Assembly: GCA_003342895.1 (NCBI GenBank)
Contig: PTFA01000035.1
Coordinates: 4,319,114-4,383,113, forward strand
Reading direction: 5' to 3'
Length of the DNA: 64,000 nt
From: Casuarius casuarius
Taxonomy: Eukaryota > Chordata > Aves > Casuariiformes > Casuariidae
How positions within the stretch are numbered: position 1 is the stretch's first letter; each line of letters begins with the position of its first letter. The notes beneath the pieces were generated by a model. That model had not been told where the DNA came from. It ran no database searches and saw only the letters and a program-made list of their open reading frames with translations. The position numbers were made by a program, and so were the translations under genes. This document shows positions 53,446 through 64,000 of this stretch, one piece after another.

Positions 53446-55884
53446 GCAAAAAACTTGACAAGCGTTTGCTACGTTTTCAGTGCGCGCTTTTCAGGAGTTA
53501 CTGTGATGCTCTTGGCGTCTAACTGGCTCTCTTGTCGTTCACGACTTTACAACCGAGTCTTTCAATTTGAGTAGAAATGTGTGAACTATCAATATTTCTG
53601 GATCCTGAAGGCTGTATTACCCTGCAGATTTTTCTGACAGAAATATTAATTATCTTGTTTTCCCACATACTTTTATCTTTCTAAAATCTTTTTCATAATT
53701 TTCTGAAGATTTACTAAAATTTAAATCTGTTGTTTCTATATAACATCTTGTATCCTCAAAAAGAATTTTTTTAACTTCCATTTATATCTGATCACCAGTA
53801 AAAAGCTTGAGGGGTTTTATAATTTTATTAACCAAGACTAGAGGAGAAGCATAAGTGATCTATGATACAAACATTTTCAAAATAGGGCATGTAACCGAGT
53901 GTATTTTAAGTACTAGAGTTGTGGTCTTTTACCATCATCCTGGACAACTCTTCTGGAAATGAAACTGTCTGAATTGGCTCTGTGAACAATTCCCACACAT
54001 GAACGCAAACAAAAATTTCCTGAATTCAGATTTTTTTCCCCCTAAATTGCTCATGCTGAGAAACTTTCAGATTTCCTGCAGCCCGTTTTTGTGAACACCC
54101 CTACATCCATAGCGTGTGCCTGTGTGTAAATGCTATAATCCTAAAACGTGACTGCAAGTAAGTTTGTCATTAGAGCAGAACTGAGGTTGAAAAGAAGCAG
54201 AAGAGTAGTTTGTGCTTGGAAGTGAGCAGGGCTGTGCCTGCAGCAGCTCTGCGGCTGTGGAGCAGCAGCGCGCTCGCTCTGTACTTCTCATCCATACACT
54301 GTTTCTCCCCCCCGCCCCGGACATACTGAGTCTGGTGTGGTGTTGAGATACTAGATTTTAGAACTAATCTGGCTGGTCAGGGGAGTGTATGTGAGGTGCC
54401 GCACATGGGAATTTTGTGCATGAAAGCGTATGAATGAAAAGGGGTTGCAGCAGAAATTTGGCTAGAGCTTGACTGTTTGCAAAAGTCTCAAAAAGTATGT
54501 GTGGTTTGGGGGCTGGCGGGAAATCCATCCACTTCTAGGGAGCCTTCCTTGCAAAATCGTGCTGCTTTCGTTAGACCTTTCCTATTGGGGAAGATGGTAT
54601 TGCGGAAGTAGCCCCTTATTTTTTTGTATGGTGCTAATTTTGGAGCGAGGAGACACGACATGCAGTGCTGTGGAGGAGGGGTTTCTCAGCAACCCGCTTG
54701 AACACGCTGATCATCAAACCCAGGAACTCAAAATAACCTTTCCTCAGACTGGTCAGCTGGAAGCACCAGTCACTTTCTGTTCCCCAAATTTCTGTGATCA
54801 CAGAAACCTACTCAAATTGTAAGTACCACAAAGAAACATTTTATATATGAAACGTAAGTGGGGATAAAATCTAAATGTCACTTTTAACATAAGTATAATA
54901 AACCACTTAGTCCCCAGGACTTCTCTGAATTAGTGTAATTTTAATTTAACTGACAGTTACTTTCACTGTACCTGCTCTAATTTGTAAGGCGTTTTAATAA
55001 ACCGTAACAGTAAGCATGTTGTGTTAAATAAGAAAAGCTTTGCTTTCCCATCTGATGAATAACAATATACCATTTATGTATCAGGTAAAGCTGTCAATTT
55101 TCCTCCATGTACTCTGAAAAAAACCCAACCTCTTTGGAAATGTAAATGTGCAAACTCGGTGTGAGCTCTGTTCCTGGCGTGGGGTTTGCGTATGTGCGTT
55201 TGTGTGTTCGGAGGCCCTTGCGGTGCTCGTTCTCGTGTTGCCCGCAGATACCATCCTCGTCTCCAGGATCTCTGCTGGTACCGTGAGGATGACGTTTGCG
55301 GGGTGAGGAAGACTGCCGTATGGAAATACAACAAGTGGTGTCTAACGGCACGTCAATAATCCTTAGACAGGAGGAGCTGGGTTAGTGTTAACAGCTCTTC
55401 GCTTCCGTCACTGACAGTTACCTGCGTAACAAATGTCCCTCTTGGTCCTTCTTCCTCTGTTGCATGTTTAGTCACCCTTAGAAACAGGATAAGATGTAGA
55501 CCCTAACCCTAGTATTTTTACCTGTCTTCTAGATCTTTTCCCTCCTCAGTACACACCACCGTTGTAGCGTTGAATTTTTCTGGGAGAGATTAGGCTTTTA
55601 AACTAGAGCGTTCGTCTACTCTACGTGGTCAGTATTTGAAGTAATATATGAAAACAGGGACTGGTCTGCTCTTGGGGCAGGTGAAGGTGTCAAGCAGATA
55701 CTCGGGAAGCCGTTTGGTAGTGAACAGTATGATCGATGGTGAAGAAAACCGTATTCAGTTTTATAGCCAATGTGGAAACACATTAAGCGTATAAAACTTG
55801 TTTGTCAGGCTTCTGGGATTAAGATTTTGAGGCAAAAAGGCAGATGGTAAATCCATTTTCAAACGCTAATCTGACGATACCTGG

Positions 55885-56085
55885 GTCGTTGGGGAAGCGC
55901 AGGGCGGCGGCGCGTCTGCCCGGCTCCCCTGGGCCGCCGTCGGGCAGGGCCTCGCCAGGCCTGGGGGCCGCGCTGGCGGCAGGGGCAGAGGGCCCTGCGG
56001 GGACCCTCGCGAGATCCCGACTTCCCTGGAGGAAGGGGAGGAGTGCGGCGCTGGCCTCACCTGAGTGGGGGCTTGCGAATCGGCT
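55885..56085. promoter_or_regulatory. CpG island with a TCTCGCGAGA-like element
   Basis: About 200 bases are dense in CpG. CTCGCGAGA at 56006-56014 matches nine of ten bases of the palindromic promoter element TCTCGCGAGA found at many vertebrate CpG-island promoters. Both strands are open here for 94-99 codons, as expected in GC-rich DNA. On the minus strand a frame starting at 56118 (MSKKRRVKRGKSRFASPHSG) meets a good donor, CTCAG|GTGAGG, near 56065. On the plus strand no donor stands out. I cannot link it to a known gene. Confidence 0.45.
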
Positions 56086-56223
56086 TTTTCCCCTCTTCAC
56101 CCTTCTCTTTTTGCTCATCTGTGAGTGATGCCGTCTGTATTCCTACCAACTTGAAAAATGGGCTCTGCCCGGTTGATTTGGCCAGTGGTTTTGGAGAAAC
56201 AATATTAAAAATCAGCTTTTTTT

Positions 56224-56233
56224 GGGGGGGGGG
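56224..56233. repeat. G10 homopolymer
   Basis: Ten G's on the plus strand follow a T run. It is prone to slippage. Confidence 0.85.
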
Positions 56234-56896
56234 AGGTGAACCAAAAAATGGCTCTTTGAGAATTTGGGGTGAGCAAAGCGAGTGTGTCATAAACATGTAC
56301 TTGTGCAGAGCTGTCTTAAAACCTCAAGACATCTAAATTTGAATTAATCCCCTAAATAAACTCTATGAGAAGAAAAAGCAGGGTTTTTTGGCCATCAGAA
56401 AGTGGCTAGTTTTGTTTACTGTTGAAAATCTTGGTAAAACTGATCCCGTTTTAAAGCACTCCGTTAATCTTGTGGATTAAGAAGCAGCCAAAGAGAAATG
56501 GAGTTTTAGCTTATCGAAAAATAGCCTGGGGGAGGATGCTGGCTAAATAGCCTTTGGAAATCTTCTAACCACCAGCACTGCGAAATGCCTGTTTTGCTTT
56601 CATTTCAGCGTTGGTCTCAGTCACAAGATTTCTTCCCTATTTTTTTTTTTCCTGTTACCCAGAGTGCAGTAAGCAAATGGAGCCTTTTCATATAAGGCTT
56701 CATGTTTGTTTTTACATGATACTGTCACAGAATGAAATATTCTGGATTAAGCAGGATGAGTTTTGTATTTTTTCCAGATCTTTATCTGCTTTTTGATAAT
56801 GACTGCCACATTTGGCCACATCATAGCTGGACAAATAAGCCTCTGCTGGCGCAACCCAAAGCATCCATGTATGGGAAGTGCAGAATGAACAAATAA

Positions 56897-56963
56897 GTGT
56901 ATATGTGTGTGTATGTATATATGCATGTGTAAATACATACACACACATGTCTATGTGTATATA
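56897..56963. repeat. TG/TA-rich repeat forming a 15-base inverted repeat
   Basis: Alternating purine-pyrimidine sequence (TG, TA and CA units). The arms at 56903-56917 and 56934-56948 are perfect inverted copies of 15 bases with a 16-base loop. The left half is TG-type and the right half CA-type, so the strand sense of the microsatellite switches in the middle. Hairpin or Z-DNA formation is plausible. Confidence 0.7.
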
Positions 56964-58424
56964 AATTCATTCTTATTCATGGAGGACCTGTCTTGAAATT
57001 CTCCTATTTCAGAAATATTTCTGAAAAAGTGAACGCAGCTGCCTCATTAAACACATAATTGGTGCAGACAGCAGTCTCTAAAGATGTTACTGCTCTCTTT
57101 TTCTGCTAGGTAATTGTAGTAGGGAATTCAGTGCCCCCTAGGCCACTTCTCCTGCTATCAGTCTCCTGTTGTTTCCTGCCTCACAGGAAAAACTGCTAAC
57201 AGTAAATGATTTCTGGTTTTAATTAGGTTGACAAGATGCATGCCCTGCAGTACATCAGAAGGCGCAGTCACTGAGCGTAGCATCTCTCTAGGCGTTTCCT
57301 GGGTGTCTGGAGACTTCTGTTCAGCAGGGTGTGAGGGTATGCATGCCGTGTCTCTTAACTCGTTTCCCTAATTTACATTAAAACCTGAACTCCCAGGTTG
57401 TCTGCATTGCCCGCTGGTGGCTTTTATGCCGATGGCGACCTGGAGCAGCCGAGCAGAGCCTTCATCCAGGCAGCTGGCTCGCGTGCAGCCTCCGCTCCCC
57501 CTGGCTGCTCAGGTGCAACCGGTTCCAGCCTCTGAATTCAATGCAATGACAAAAAAGTGGTGGAGAGATAATACACAGGTCTAATAGGCTCTGTAGCGTG
57601 AGATTTTATTAGCATCAGTGTACTGTTGGTCCTGAAAGCACTGTTAAATTGATCTCCTTTTGGCTATTTAGCGACCAGTGATTCATTTTTATTGCATATA
57701 TACTGCTAAAATTGGTATTAAAATGATAATTTTGAACAAAAATAAGTGGCAGCAGTAGTGGTCTTGATGAGCATTTTTCTCAGCTACTCATACAGAGTTT
57801 TCTAGAGTCCTTTCAGCCGTTGTAAATTTGAGTTCGGTCTCTTTTTACTGTTGCTCTGCAACTATGAAACTGGAATGTCCACCACTGGAATGCTGACTTT
57901 ACAGCATTTTAGCTGGGATTTTTGTGCTCAGGCTGCAGAAACATTTGTTACTCCCACTGAAGCCTCAGACCTGCTTCTCCAGTGCTTTTCAATTCATCTG
58001 ATGTTCCAGTTGAGAAAACGAGTTTATTTTCAACTCTCTAGTTAACATTACATACAATAGATTCCATTACAGAGGGAAGCTTATATGGTTTTTGCTTTTA
58101 TTGAATCAGACTGTAGGGTTAGTGTTCAGATAAAGATTAAATTAAAAATTTAAGAAGAATCTTGACTTCTGTTATTAGAAACTGTAATAAAGTGTAGAAT
58201 TATTAGGCAAGTGGATATATATGATGATAATCATAATCGTTTCATGGAGGGGAATTAATGTAAGATTTTTTCAGAGTTCTCTGAAGGTGGTAGCGCCTGT
58301 GGGAATAAGGGCCGTCCACTAGGTTTTGAAAATTCAGATATTTCAGAGAATCTTACAAAAACATCCCTTCCAAAAAGCCTTTAGCCCATTAAAGGTGGGA
58401 AACTTAGTTCTTTAGAGAACTTTA

Positions 58425-59090
58425 TAAAGGACAGGAAACAAAAGATAGAAATAAATGGTCAAATTTTAAAATGGAAGGAGACTACAGTAGGGTTCCCAAC
58501 AATCTCTGCTGGGCTCTACTCTGCTCAATATGTTAATAACGAGCTGAAAAAGAATGTGAATCACAAAGTAATAATTTGTACAATTTTTTTCCATTTGTAT
58601 AAATCTAAACAGGACTCCAGGAAGAGTTGTAGAAGACTTGCAGTACTTAGTAACTGGGTAATAAAATGATAGATGAAATTCAGTGGTGGTATGTGCCCAG
58701 TATTGCCTAGTGGAGCTTTGTGAGAAGGAAACAAATCTGCGTGTGCCTAGTCCGTGAAGAGATCTCGCACACAATCGACTGTTGCCACCTGGAAAGACAC
58801 CTGGAGGCGTGGTGAATAATTTATTTTATAAAATATCAGTGATGAGTGATCCAAACAGCAAATGCAGTGTTGTGAATTGGAATGAAACACGGAAACTTGC
58901 AGTGCTATTGTGTCATGCTCATATCTTGCAGTACTACATGCACATCTGGTCCCTCTCTATTCCCCTCTTCCCCTTCTCCCCAGTCTTAAATAAATAATAA
59001 AGCTGGAAAATTAATAGGCTGGTTAGGAAGAAACAATGGCTCCTGTACAAGGAAAGACAAATATGCCTTGGAAGAGCAGCCATGTGGGGT
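58425..59090 (+). mobile_element. Decayed CR1-superfamily LINE reverse-transcriptase fragment
   Basis: Broken translations still align with the C-terminal part of a CR1-type non-LTR reverse transcriptase. Around 58500-58560 the frame reads like GLYSAQYVNNELKKNVNHKV, where LINE copies have VLFNIFINDLEKGVNSKV. LSNWVIK near 58645 matches LGDWATKW. HAHILQYYMHIWS near 58930 matches RPHLEYCVQIWS. Further right, ATGGCTCCTGTACAAGGAAAGA resembles the nucleotide word for the following segment. Stops, frameshifts and gaps run throughout, so it is an old inactive copy. The left edge is fixed by an ATAAATGGTCA-like word, and the right edge is approximate. The exact subfamily cannot be named by eye. Confidence 0.75.
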
Positions 59091-59938
59091 CTGACTGAAG
59101 GTGCGCCTGGCTTGGTGTCCCGTCTTTGCCAAGGACAAGTACTAGATGGCTCAGGGAGAGTATGGGATCCGGGGGAGGATATTTCATCCAGGTGATCCCT
59201 TAGTCTCCCGTCATCTGTATTTCAGTGACTTACTCAGCCAGTTGTATATGCAGTTTGTAATCCTTCGAAGTTAGTTGCCTGACCTCGCCAGTGTGCTCCC
59301 GTGGACCCCCAGGAGCTTTCCGCATCCCGAGCGCTCTGCAGCAGCTCGCACGCGTGCTGTGTGACGAACCACCTCCTTGGGCTTGTTTTGGCTAACCTCT
59401 TAGGTCTGAAAAAGAAATAACTGAGGGGAACGGTCAAAAAAATTTTTATGAATGCATAAATGGTATGGAAAAAATGACCATGGGTGGTCTTTTGTCAAAA
59501 TCTGACAATGGAGGTGTTCCAATGAAATATAATGTGCCTGATTCAAGGAAAAAAAATCTTGCAGTGAAAAATTTAATTGTGTGAATCACTGCAACAAGAT
59601 TTTGTGGAAACCAAAAGTATTCAAAATGTATTAAATACATTCATAAAGGATCAGTCTACTAATGTCCATTGAACATGGCAATCTAGCACAGGAAACTTTT
59701 AAACTGCTGATAGTCAGAAAATGGAAGATGCATGGAGAATCCTGAGCTTCACTGTTTGGTTATCACAGCACATAGTATATGTGCGTAGCCTATAGCGTAG
59801 CGATTATGTTCTGAAGGTGGAATGCTGCTTGTTTTTTCTCTCTTTTTAATGACAGGGAGGCTTTACTGTCTTTTAGTATTCTGGAAAAGTACTTGTATAG
59901 CAGACAGAAAAATAAAATAGCCGTATTATCTGCTTGTT

Positions 59939-59952
59939 AAAAAAAAAAAAAA
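59939..59952. repeat. Poly(A) run, 14 bases
   Basis: An A homopolymer lies about 30 bases right of AAAATAAAATAG. No gene or LINE tail was recognised immediately before it. Confidence 0.8.
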
Positions 59953-60141
59953 TTTTGTACAATGCTTTCCTGTGCCTTAAATATGATTAATTTTAGTAAA
60001 TGTATAAGTGCCTAAAGATAATAACAGTGCGAATTTGTGGTAGTACATATAACGATCAATGATAGGATAGACAGCATAATTTGTGTTTAGTAAAATGTCA
60101 AGCTCGAAAGAACTGAGCACTGAAGCCGTTACATGAATTGC

Positions 60142-60170
60142 ACCAGACCGTACATGACTAATGGTCTGGT
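60142..60170. repeat. Short inverted repeat ACCAGACC / GGTCTGGT
   Basis: Two perfect 8-base arms (60142-60149 and 60163-60170) are separated by 13 bases. It could belong to a decayed palindromic repeat, or be chance. Confidence 0.35.
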
Positions 60171-62104
60171 CCTGCAAGGTGAATTTCAGTTCCACAGCTC
60201 TATGAACGATATTAAAATGAAGTATAGGAACCCTAATGTTAAAATTATTCGATATTCTGTTATTGACGGGTTTTCTGTCACCAACTAAATGCTTAAAGTA
60301 GTTCCAGGAAACTAAAAATAAAGTTTTTGTCAGCCATGTCTTGTAAGAGAGTTTCAACTATTACAACAGCTTAAAACGGAAACAGCTTAAATAGAGTACG
60401 ATAGGTAAGCCTATACGGCTCCCGGTAAAGATTGGACCGTGGCAAAGTTCCTCCTGTTGCCCCGTAGTGGAGTTGATTCCACCTCTTTTCCTGAGCTGAA
60501 GGTGACATGTTGGTCACGGGTGTCCCTATAGCCACTAAGTCATCACTCATTGAGAACTGTGGATCACAAATATGTTGTAAATATAAACCCTTCCCTTCTG
60601 AGGAAAAGCAGCAATTATTTTGTCTTTCTTTTATCTATAGGAAGTAGATATAGCCCAAGCTGAGAAGAGGAGGGAAATAAAAAGTACCACTTTACAATGA
60701 AATATGTTGAGACCTGAACTAAAAATGCATCTGTTACTCAAACTGGCAGCCAGTGCTTCAGATTAGCAAGGGAAGCAAATGTCTCCTTCTGGCTAATTTT
60801 GTATGTGCTTGATTAAACATTTCTTTATGAAAGTTATGTTGACAGGCTGATACGGATTGAATAATTGTTTGATGATACAATATCTAAAACGCAAGAAGTT
60901 ACAGCCTGAAAATGTGTGAAATTTGACACAATAATAGATACTAAGACTGCTGATTTGCAGCAGATTTGCCCTTTCTTGTTTGCTTTTACAATATAAGGAT
61001 CAATGTCTTTTAATGATTATGTATTTATATCCTAAATGTTTGGTGACTGATACTAGTCTGCTCTGTCTTGTGGCGGCATATATTTGGAAGTTTATGCTCC
61101 ATAATATACCCTTAAAGCATTAAGCAGCGTGTGGCAAAAGCTGCTTCTTGCTTTGTGTTGTTACGTACTGTTACCATGAGAGTTGCTGTAAATTTGATCT
61201 CAGTGGGTTGCTGTGGAATATAATTGCTACTAAATTTGAAGGCAGGAAGCAAATATTAGGATACTTTTTTGGCAGCTGGTGAAGCTGATATGATTTTCTA
61301 TCTGTTACAAATCTTCACTTCCACCAAAATATCGCTAACAAATACATCACTAAAATAGCATCCCAAATAAGCTGCCTGTAAGCAACACTGCTGCTATATA
61401 AAAATACGAATTGTAAGAAGAAAAAAATCGTGCATTCCTAACTTCTCTCCTTCTAACCATGCCAAGTTTATTGAAAAGGATATAGAGTTTTCAGAAAAAT
61501 TAGTTATGGATACCTCGAACGATTGAACGACCTTGGAATAGCTTATTTGTGGACTGACTTAGCTGCCAACAAGCCTCATCTATTTGATGCGCATTGATCC
61601 AGTCCATTAGAGAAGGTCAGTTACCCATCATTTCCTGGAGTGGAGCTCAAGATCGTGATCCTCAGCAAGGCCTTGCATTAGGTGACCCAAGTCTTCTCCC
61701 AGCCCCGAATGGCCCCTCACACACACACCTTGCCTCTCGCATGTTTTACTCCTCATAGCACCAGATGTCCAACCTCATGGGCCTGTTTACTGTCAGGCAA
61801 AGGCACTGGAGAGTGTTTGCAAGGTCAGCAGTTAATTTTTTTTTTTATAGGTCAAAGTATTTACTTTTTCTCTGAAGTCACATTACTTTTAAGTGACATG
61901 TGAAAGCTTGGTGCATTTTTAATGTTTAATTGTGCATGAGTGAGTAAGTGAACCATTGGCATTTAGTGATAAATGTTTAAACAAATATAACTTCGGCTTT
62001 TAATTCATTGAGCAGGAAGAATCTGAGTAGCTTGCGAGCAATGGTTTCAAACCCTACCAGAAGGTAGGGGTTTTGCCTAAGCAAGTGATGGTGATGATGG
62101 GTCG

Positions 62105-62350
62105 GACTCCCCTTCTCCCCGCGTTGTGGAGGTAGCGGCGCCCCAAGCAACCTCCCGCTCCGGGCGGCAGCGCAGCCTTAGCCGCGGCCTCTCGGCTGGG
62201 CGGGCGCTGCAGGGCGCCTGCTGTTCCCTGGCGCTTGGCAGTTTCTCTCTTCTCGCGATGCAAGCGCGGTGGGCCGCCCTCGTAACCGCTGCAAATCGGT
62301 GCGTTGCCGCTGTCGCTAGTGGCACGAAGCCGGCTTGTGTGCTAGGTGAG
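62105..62350 (+). promoter_or_regulatory. CpG island, candidate promoter and first exon
   Basis: About 245 bases are dense in CpG, with a GC box (GGGCGG at 62198-62203), GGCGCC and CGCG words and a TCTCGCGA octamer at 62251-62258. An ATG at 62258 opens a frame of 29 codons, MQARWAALVTAANRCVAAVA then SGTKPACVL, followed by one base and a good donor AG|GTGAGA (GT at 62346-62347). The peptide has Arg and Lys, many Ala and Val, and no acidic residue, as in mitochondrial targeting presequences. The same frame extends further upstream to an in-frame ATG at 62126, so the start is uncertain. No matching second exon was found before 64000, and I do not recognise the gene. It could equally be the first exon of a non-coding RNA. 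Confidence 0.4.
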
Positions 62351-62699
62351 AATTTGACCTGCTGTCTGCCTTTTCGGACTAGTTTTTCTTATGCTCTGGT
62401 CTGCAGTGTCATGCAAGCTGGTATCACTCTGTCTGGTATCTCTTTCACCCCTCTTGCCTTGCCACTCTTCTAGTTAAACTCATAAATCTTAACTTTCAGC
62501 ATTAAGATCTGTTTTAGAGCAAATTGTGAGTTCTTCTAAAGGAAATACCTAAACTACTGTACCCTTTTCATTTTGTTATGTTTTGCCTGACAGTCTTTTC
62601 TTCAAACTTCATGTGCAGAACGTGGATTTACAGGACCCTCGCAGTGCAGTCAGTCTGTGTACGTTCTCTCCGGCTGCTTTACTGAGAGAAATTGGCCTC

Positions 62700-63130
62700 T
62701 TCAAAAATTACAGCGCAACGGCGCCGGGATGAGGTTATGGCTTGAAAAGTTCATGTTCTTTGCTGGCGTTAAGGCCCCGTGAGGTACCAAGAGCATCGAG
62801 GAAGGGAGTTGTAACACGCTGCGAGAACGCCGCGCAAAGGGCAGAACGGCCAAAGAAATGCGTGCGGGTGTCCTGTGGCAGCGGGGAGCATCGCTCTCCT
62901 TTTCTGTGCTGCTGCTCTGGTTTTGGGGTCGTTTTAGAAATCACCTCTTGGTTGTCTTGCTTGATAAGCCAGGGACTGAACAGGGGTGGAACCTGCAGGA
63001 GCCCGTGCCCCGTAGTCAGCGCAGGGGCCCGTAGCCCAGCCACCGTGCTGCCCGAGAGCCTTGCGCTTCGCTTCCTTTTTCCTTTTCCCCCGCCTGTGCC
63101 AGGTGTCCCTTTCGGGCAGCTTTGCGATTC
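62700..63130. other. GC-rich stretch open on both strands
   Basis: This is a CpG-rich region in which a plus-strand frame (62742-63203, 153 codons) and a minus-strand frame (62735-63193, 152 codons) overlap almost fully. Neither peptide shows a domain, signal or membrane segment that I recognise. GC-rich DNA has few stop codons, so both may be chance. It may be part of the same regulatory island complex as the one at 62.1-62.35 kb. Confidence 0.35.
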
Positions 63131-63937
63131 TAGTCCTGGTGTGTGTTTTTCTTCTTCCACAAGCATAGAATTTGCTTTCCTTTGGGATAACAAAAATATT
63201 TAAAGCAAGCCAACTTTGACAGTAATAGCAAAACAAAGAGTGAATGGGTCAGTGTTACCCAAGGACAGGTAAGGCTCGACTAGAGTGCCTACGGGGGAGT
63301 AGCTGAGTCGGGTTGGTGATGCTGTGTTGAGAGTACTATGTTAAGCTTCAAGGGGGAAGAGGAGAATATAAATCACCCAAGATAACTCTAGTACCTAGGT
63401 AGCATAATGTTGCGTGTTACGTTGCTGAAACTGTTGCAAATCCTGGACTGAAAACAGAGAAGGGTAACTTAATAGTATGGTCGTTCTTGAATTTGGGATT
63501 ATTATCCTATATTGAGTGTAGGGTTATTTTGGGAGTAGGGTTGTGGAGTGTGGTATCATTAATAAGAAGTTATTTGGTCTTCATATAGACCTGACCCCCT
63601 TTCTAATGGAGATGAGCGTGTTTAGAGACCAAGTACCGTCAGGAGTGCGGGGAGCAGACGAGAGCTTTTGTATGGCAACCTCTTCTCTCAATCGTCTGTT
63701 TCTGTTGGGGTGCATTTACACGGTGTCTTCTGGCTTTGCAAGCATTCATTTGTTGCATAAGCAGCTCCAAGTTTTTTATTTGCTATTTAATTTTATTACA
63801 AATATCTTTATACTAGAATACTGCTGTGTTAGCATCAAATGCTCTCTATACTGTCTGTCTTGCTTTAGGTAGTTACCATTACTGTAGAGTTAGCTTGGCC
63901 AGGTGTTCCTAGGAGGTTTGTAAGTCAAGAGAGAAAG

Positions 63938-63951
63938 AAAAAAAAAAAAAA
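63938..63951. repeat. Poly(A) run, 14 bases
   Basis: An A homopolymer after a GA-rich stretch, close to the right edge of the window. Confidence 0.85.
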
Positions 63952-64000
63952 GTTTGGCACTTTTTTTAGCCAAAAGGTTTGTGCTGGGATGTGGCCAAAC

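Larger units (their letters stand above)
48529..64000. other. Compositionally distinct segment without a recognised gene
   Basis: This 15.5 kb stretch is T- and G-rich on the plus strand and has clearly more CpG than the left part. It includes GC-rich patches (about 53285-53445, 55885-56085, 62105-62350 and 62700-63130), a purine-rich tract, a TG/CA inverted repeat and a decayed LINE. The direction of skew would fit transcription from left to right. None of the open frames (up to 153 codons) has a domain I recognise, and no DCLK2 5' exon was found on either strand. Confidence 0.6.

Noticed and set aside
54469..54822. 117-codon plus-strand frame considered as a displaced DCLK2 5' exon if the right side is inverted
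   Set aside because: It has none of the doublecortin motifs (RFYRNGD, TIDG, KPRKAVRILLN) and does not resemble the N-terminus.
55499..55512. CCCTAACCCTA, a telomere-like word
   Set aside because: Fewer than two units, so not an interstitial telomeric array.
1..64000. tRNA, snRNA, microRNA hairpins and CRISPR-like arrays
   Set aside because: No internal promoter boxes with cloverleaf pairing, no spliceosomal RNA words and no regularly spaced direct repeats were seen. Small hairpins beyond those listed could not be excluded without folding software.

Overview
This window is vertebrate, almost certainly avian, nuclear DNA. Coding sequence comes in short exons with GT-AG introns. Dispersed repeats are sparse, and one insertion near 14.6 kb carries the CR1 LINE 3' end with a degenerate ATTCTATG tail, typical of birds and their reptile relatives. 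There is no operon-like or prokaryotic content. Nearly all open frames longer than 60 codons are chance ORFs in non-coding DNA.

The one recognisable gene is DCLK2 (doublecortin-like kinase 2), read on the minus strand from high to low coordinates. Five internal coding exons can be placed to the base, and their phases join without a break: 19421-19319 (end of the second doublecortin domain), 17195-17094 and 12543-12449 (Ser/Pro-rich linker), 2494-2422 (Ser-rich linker) and 1163-1055 (start of the kinase domain with its glycine loop). Together they give 482 coding bases. The rest of the kinase domain lies beyond position 1. The exons for the first doublecortin domain and most of the second were not found and should lie beyond the other side.

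From 19.4 to about 48.5 kb I see no exon. The plus strand there is A-rich, as in the introns around the DCLK2 exons, which fits the template side of a minus-strand gene. At a single ambiguous base (48509), inside an A-rich simple repeat, the character changes: from there to 64 kb the plus strand is T- and G-rich and CpG is visibly more frequent. GC-rich patches appear near 53.3, 55.9, 62.2 and 62.9 kb. The 62.2 kb island has a GC box and a plausible plus-strand first exon. This part may be a different transcription unit, or an inverted or mis-joined segment. I recognise no established gene in it.

Other content includes a decayed CR1-type LINE reverse-transcriptase fossil (58.43-59.09 kb), a MITE-like palindrome (8.25-8.37 kb), other inverted repeats, a long purine-rich tract (52.94-53.28 kb), a (CA)n microsatellite and several homopolymers. 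I found no tRNA, rRNA, snRNA or CRISPR. I saw no convincing undescribed system. The most useful leads are the compositional switch at 48.5 kb and a splice arrangement in DCLK2 by which skipping one 73-base exon would give a kinase-less, doublecortin-like protein.
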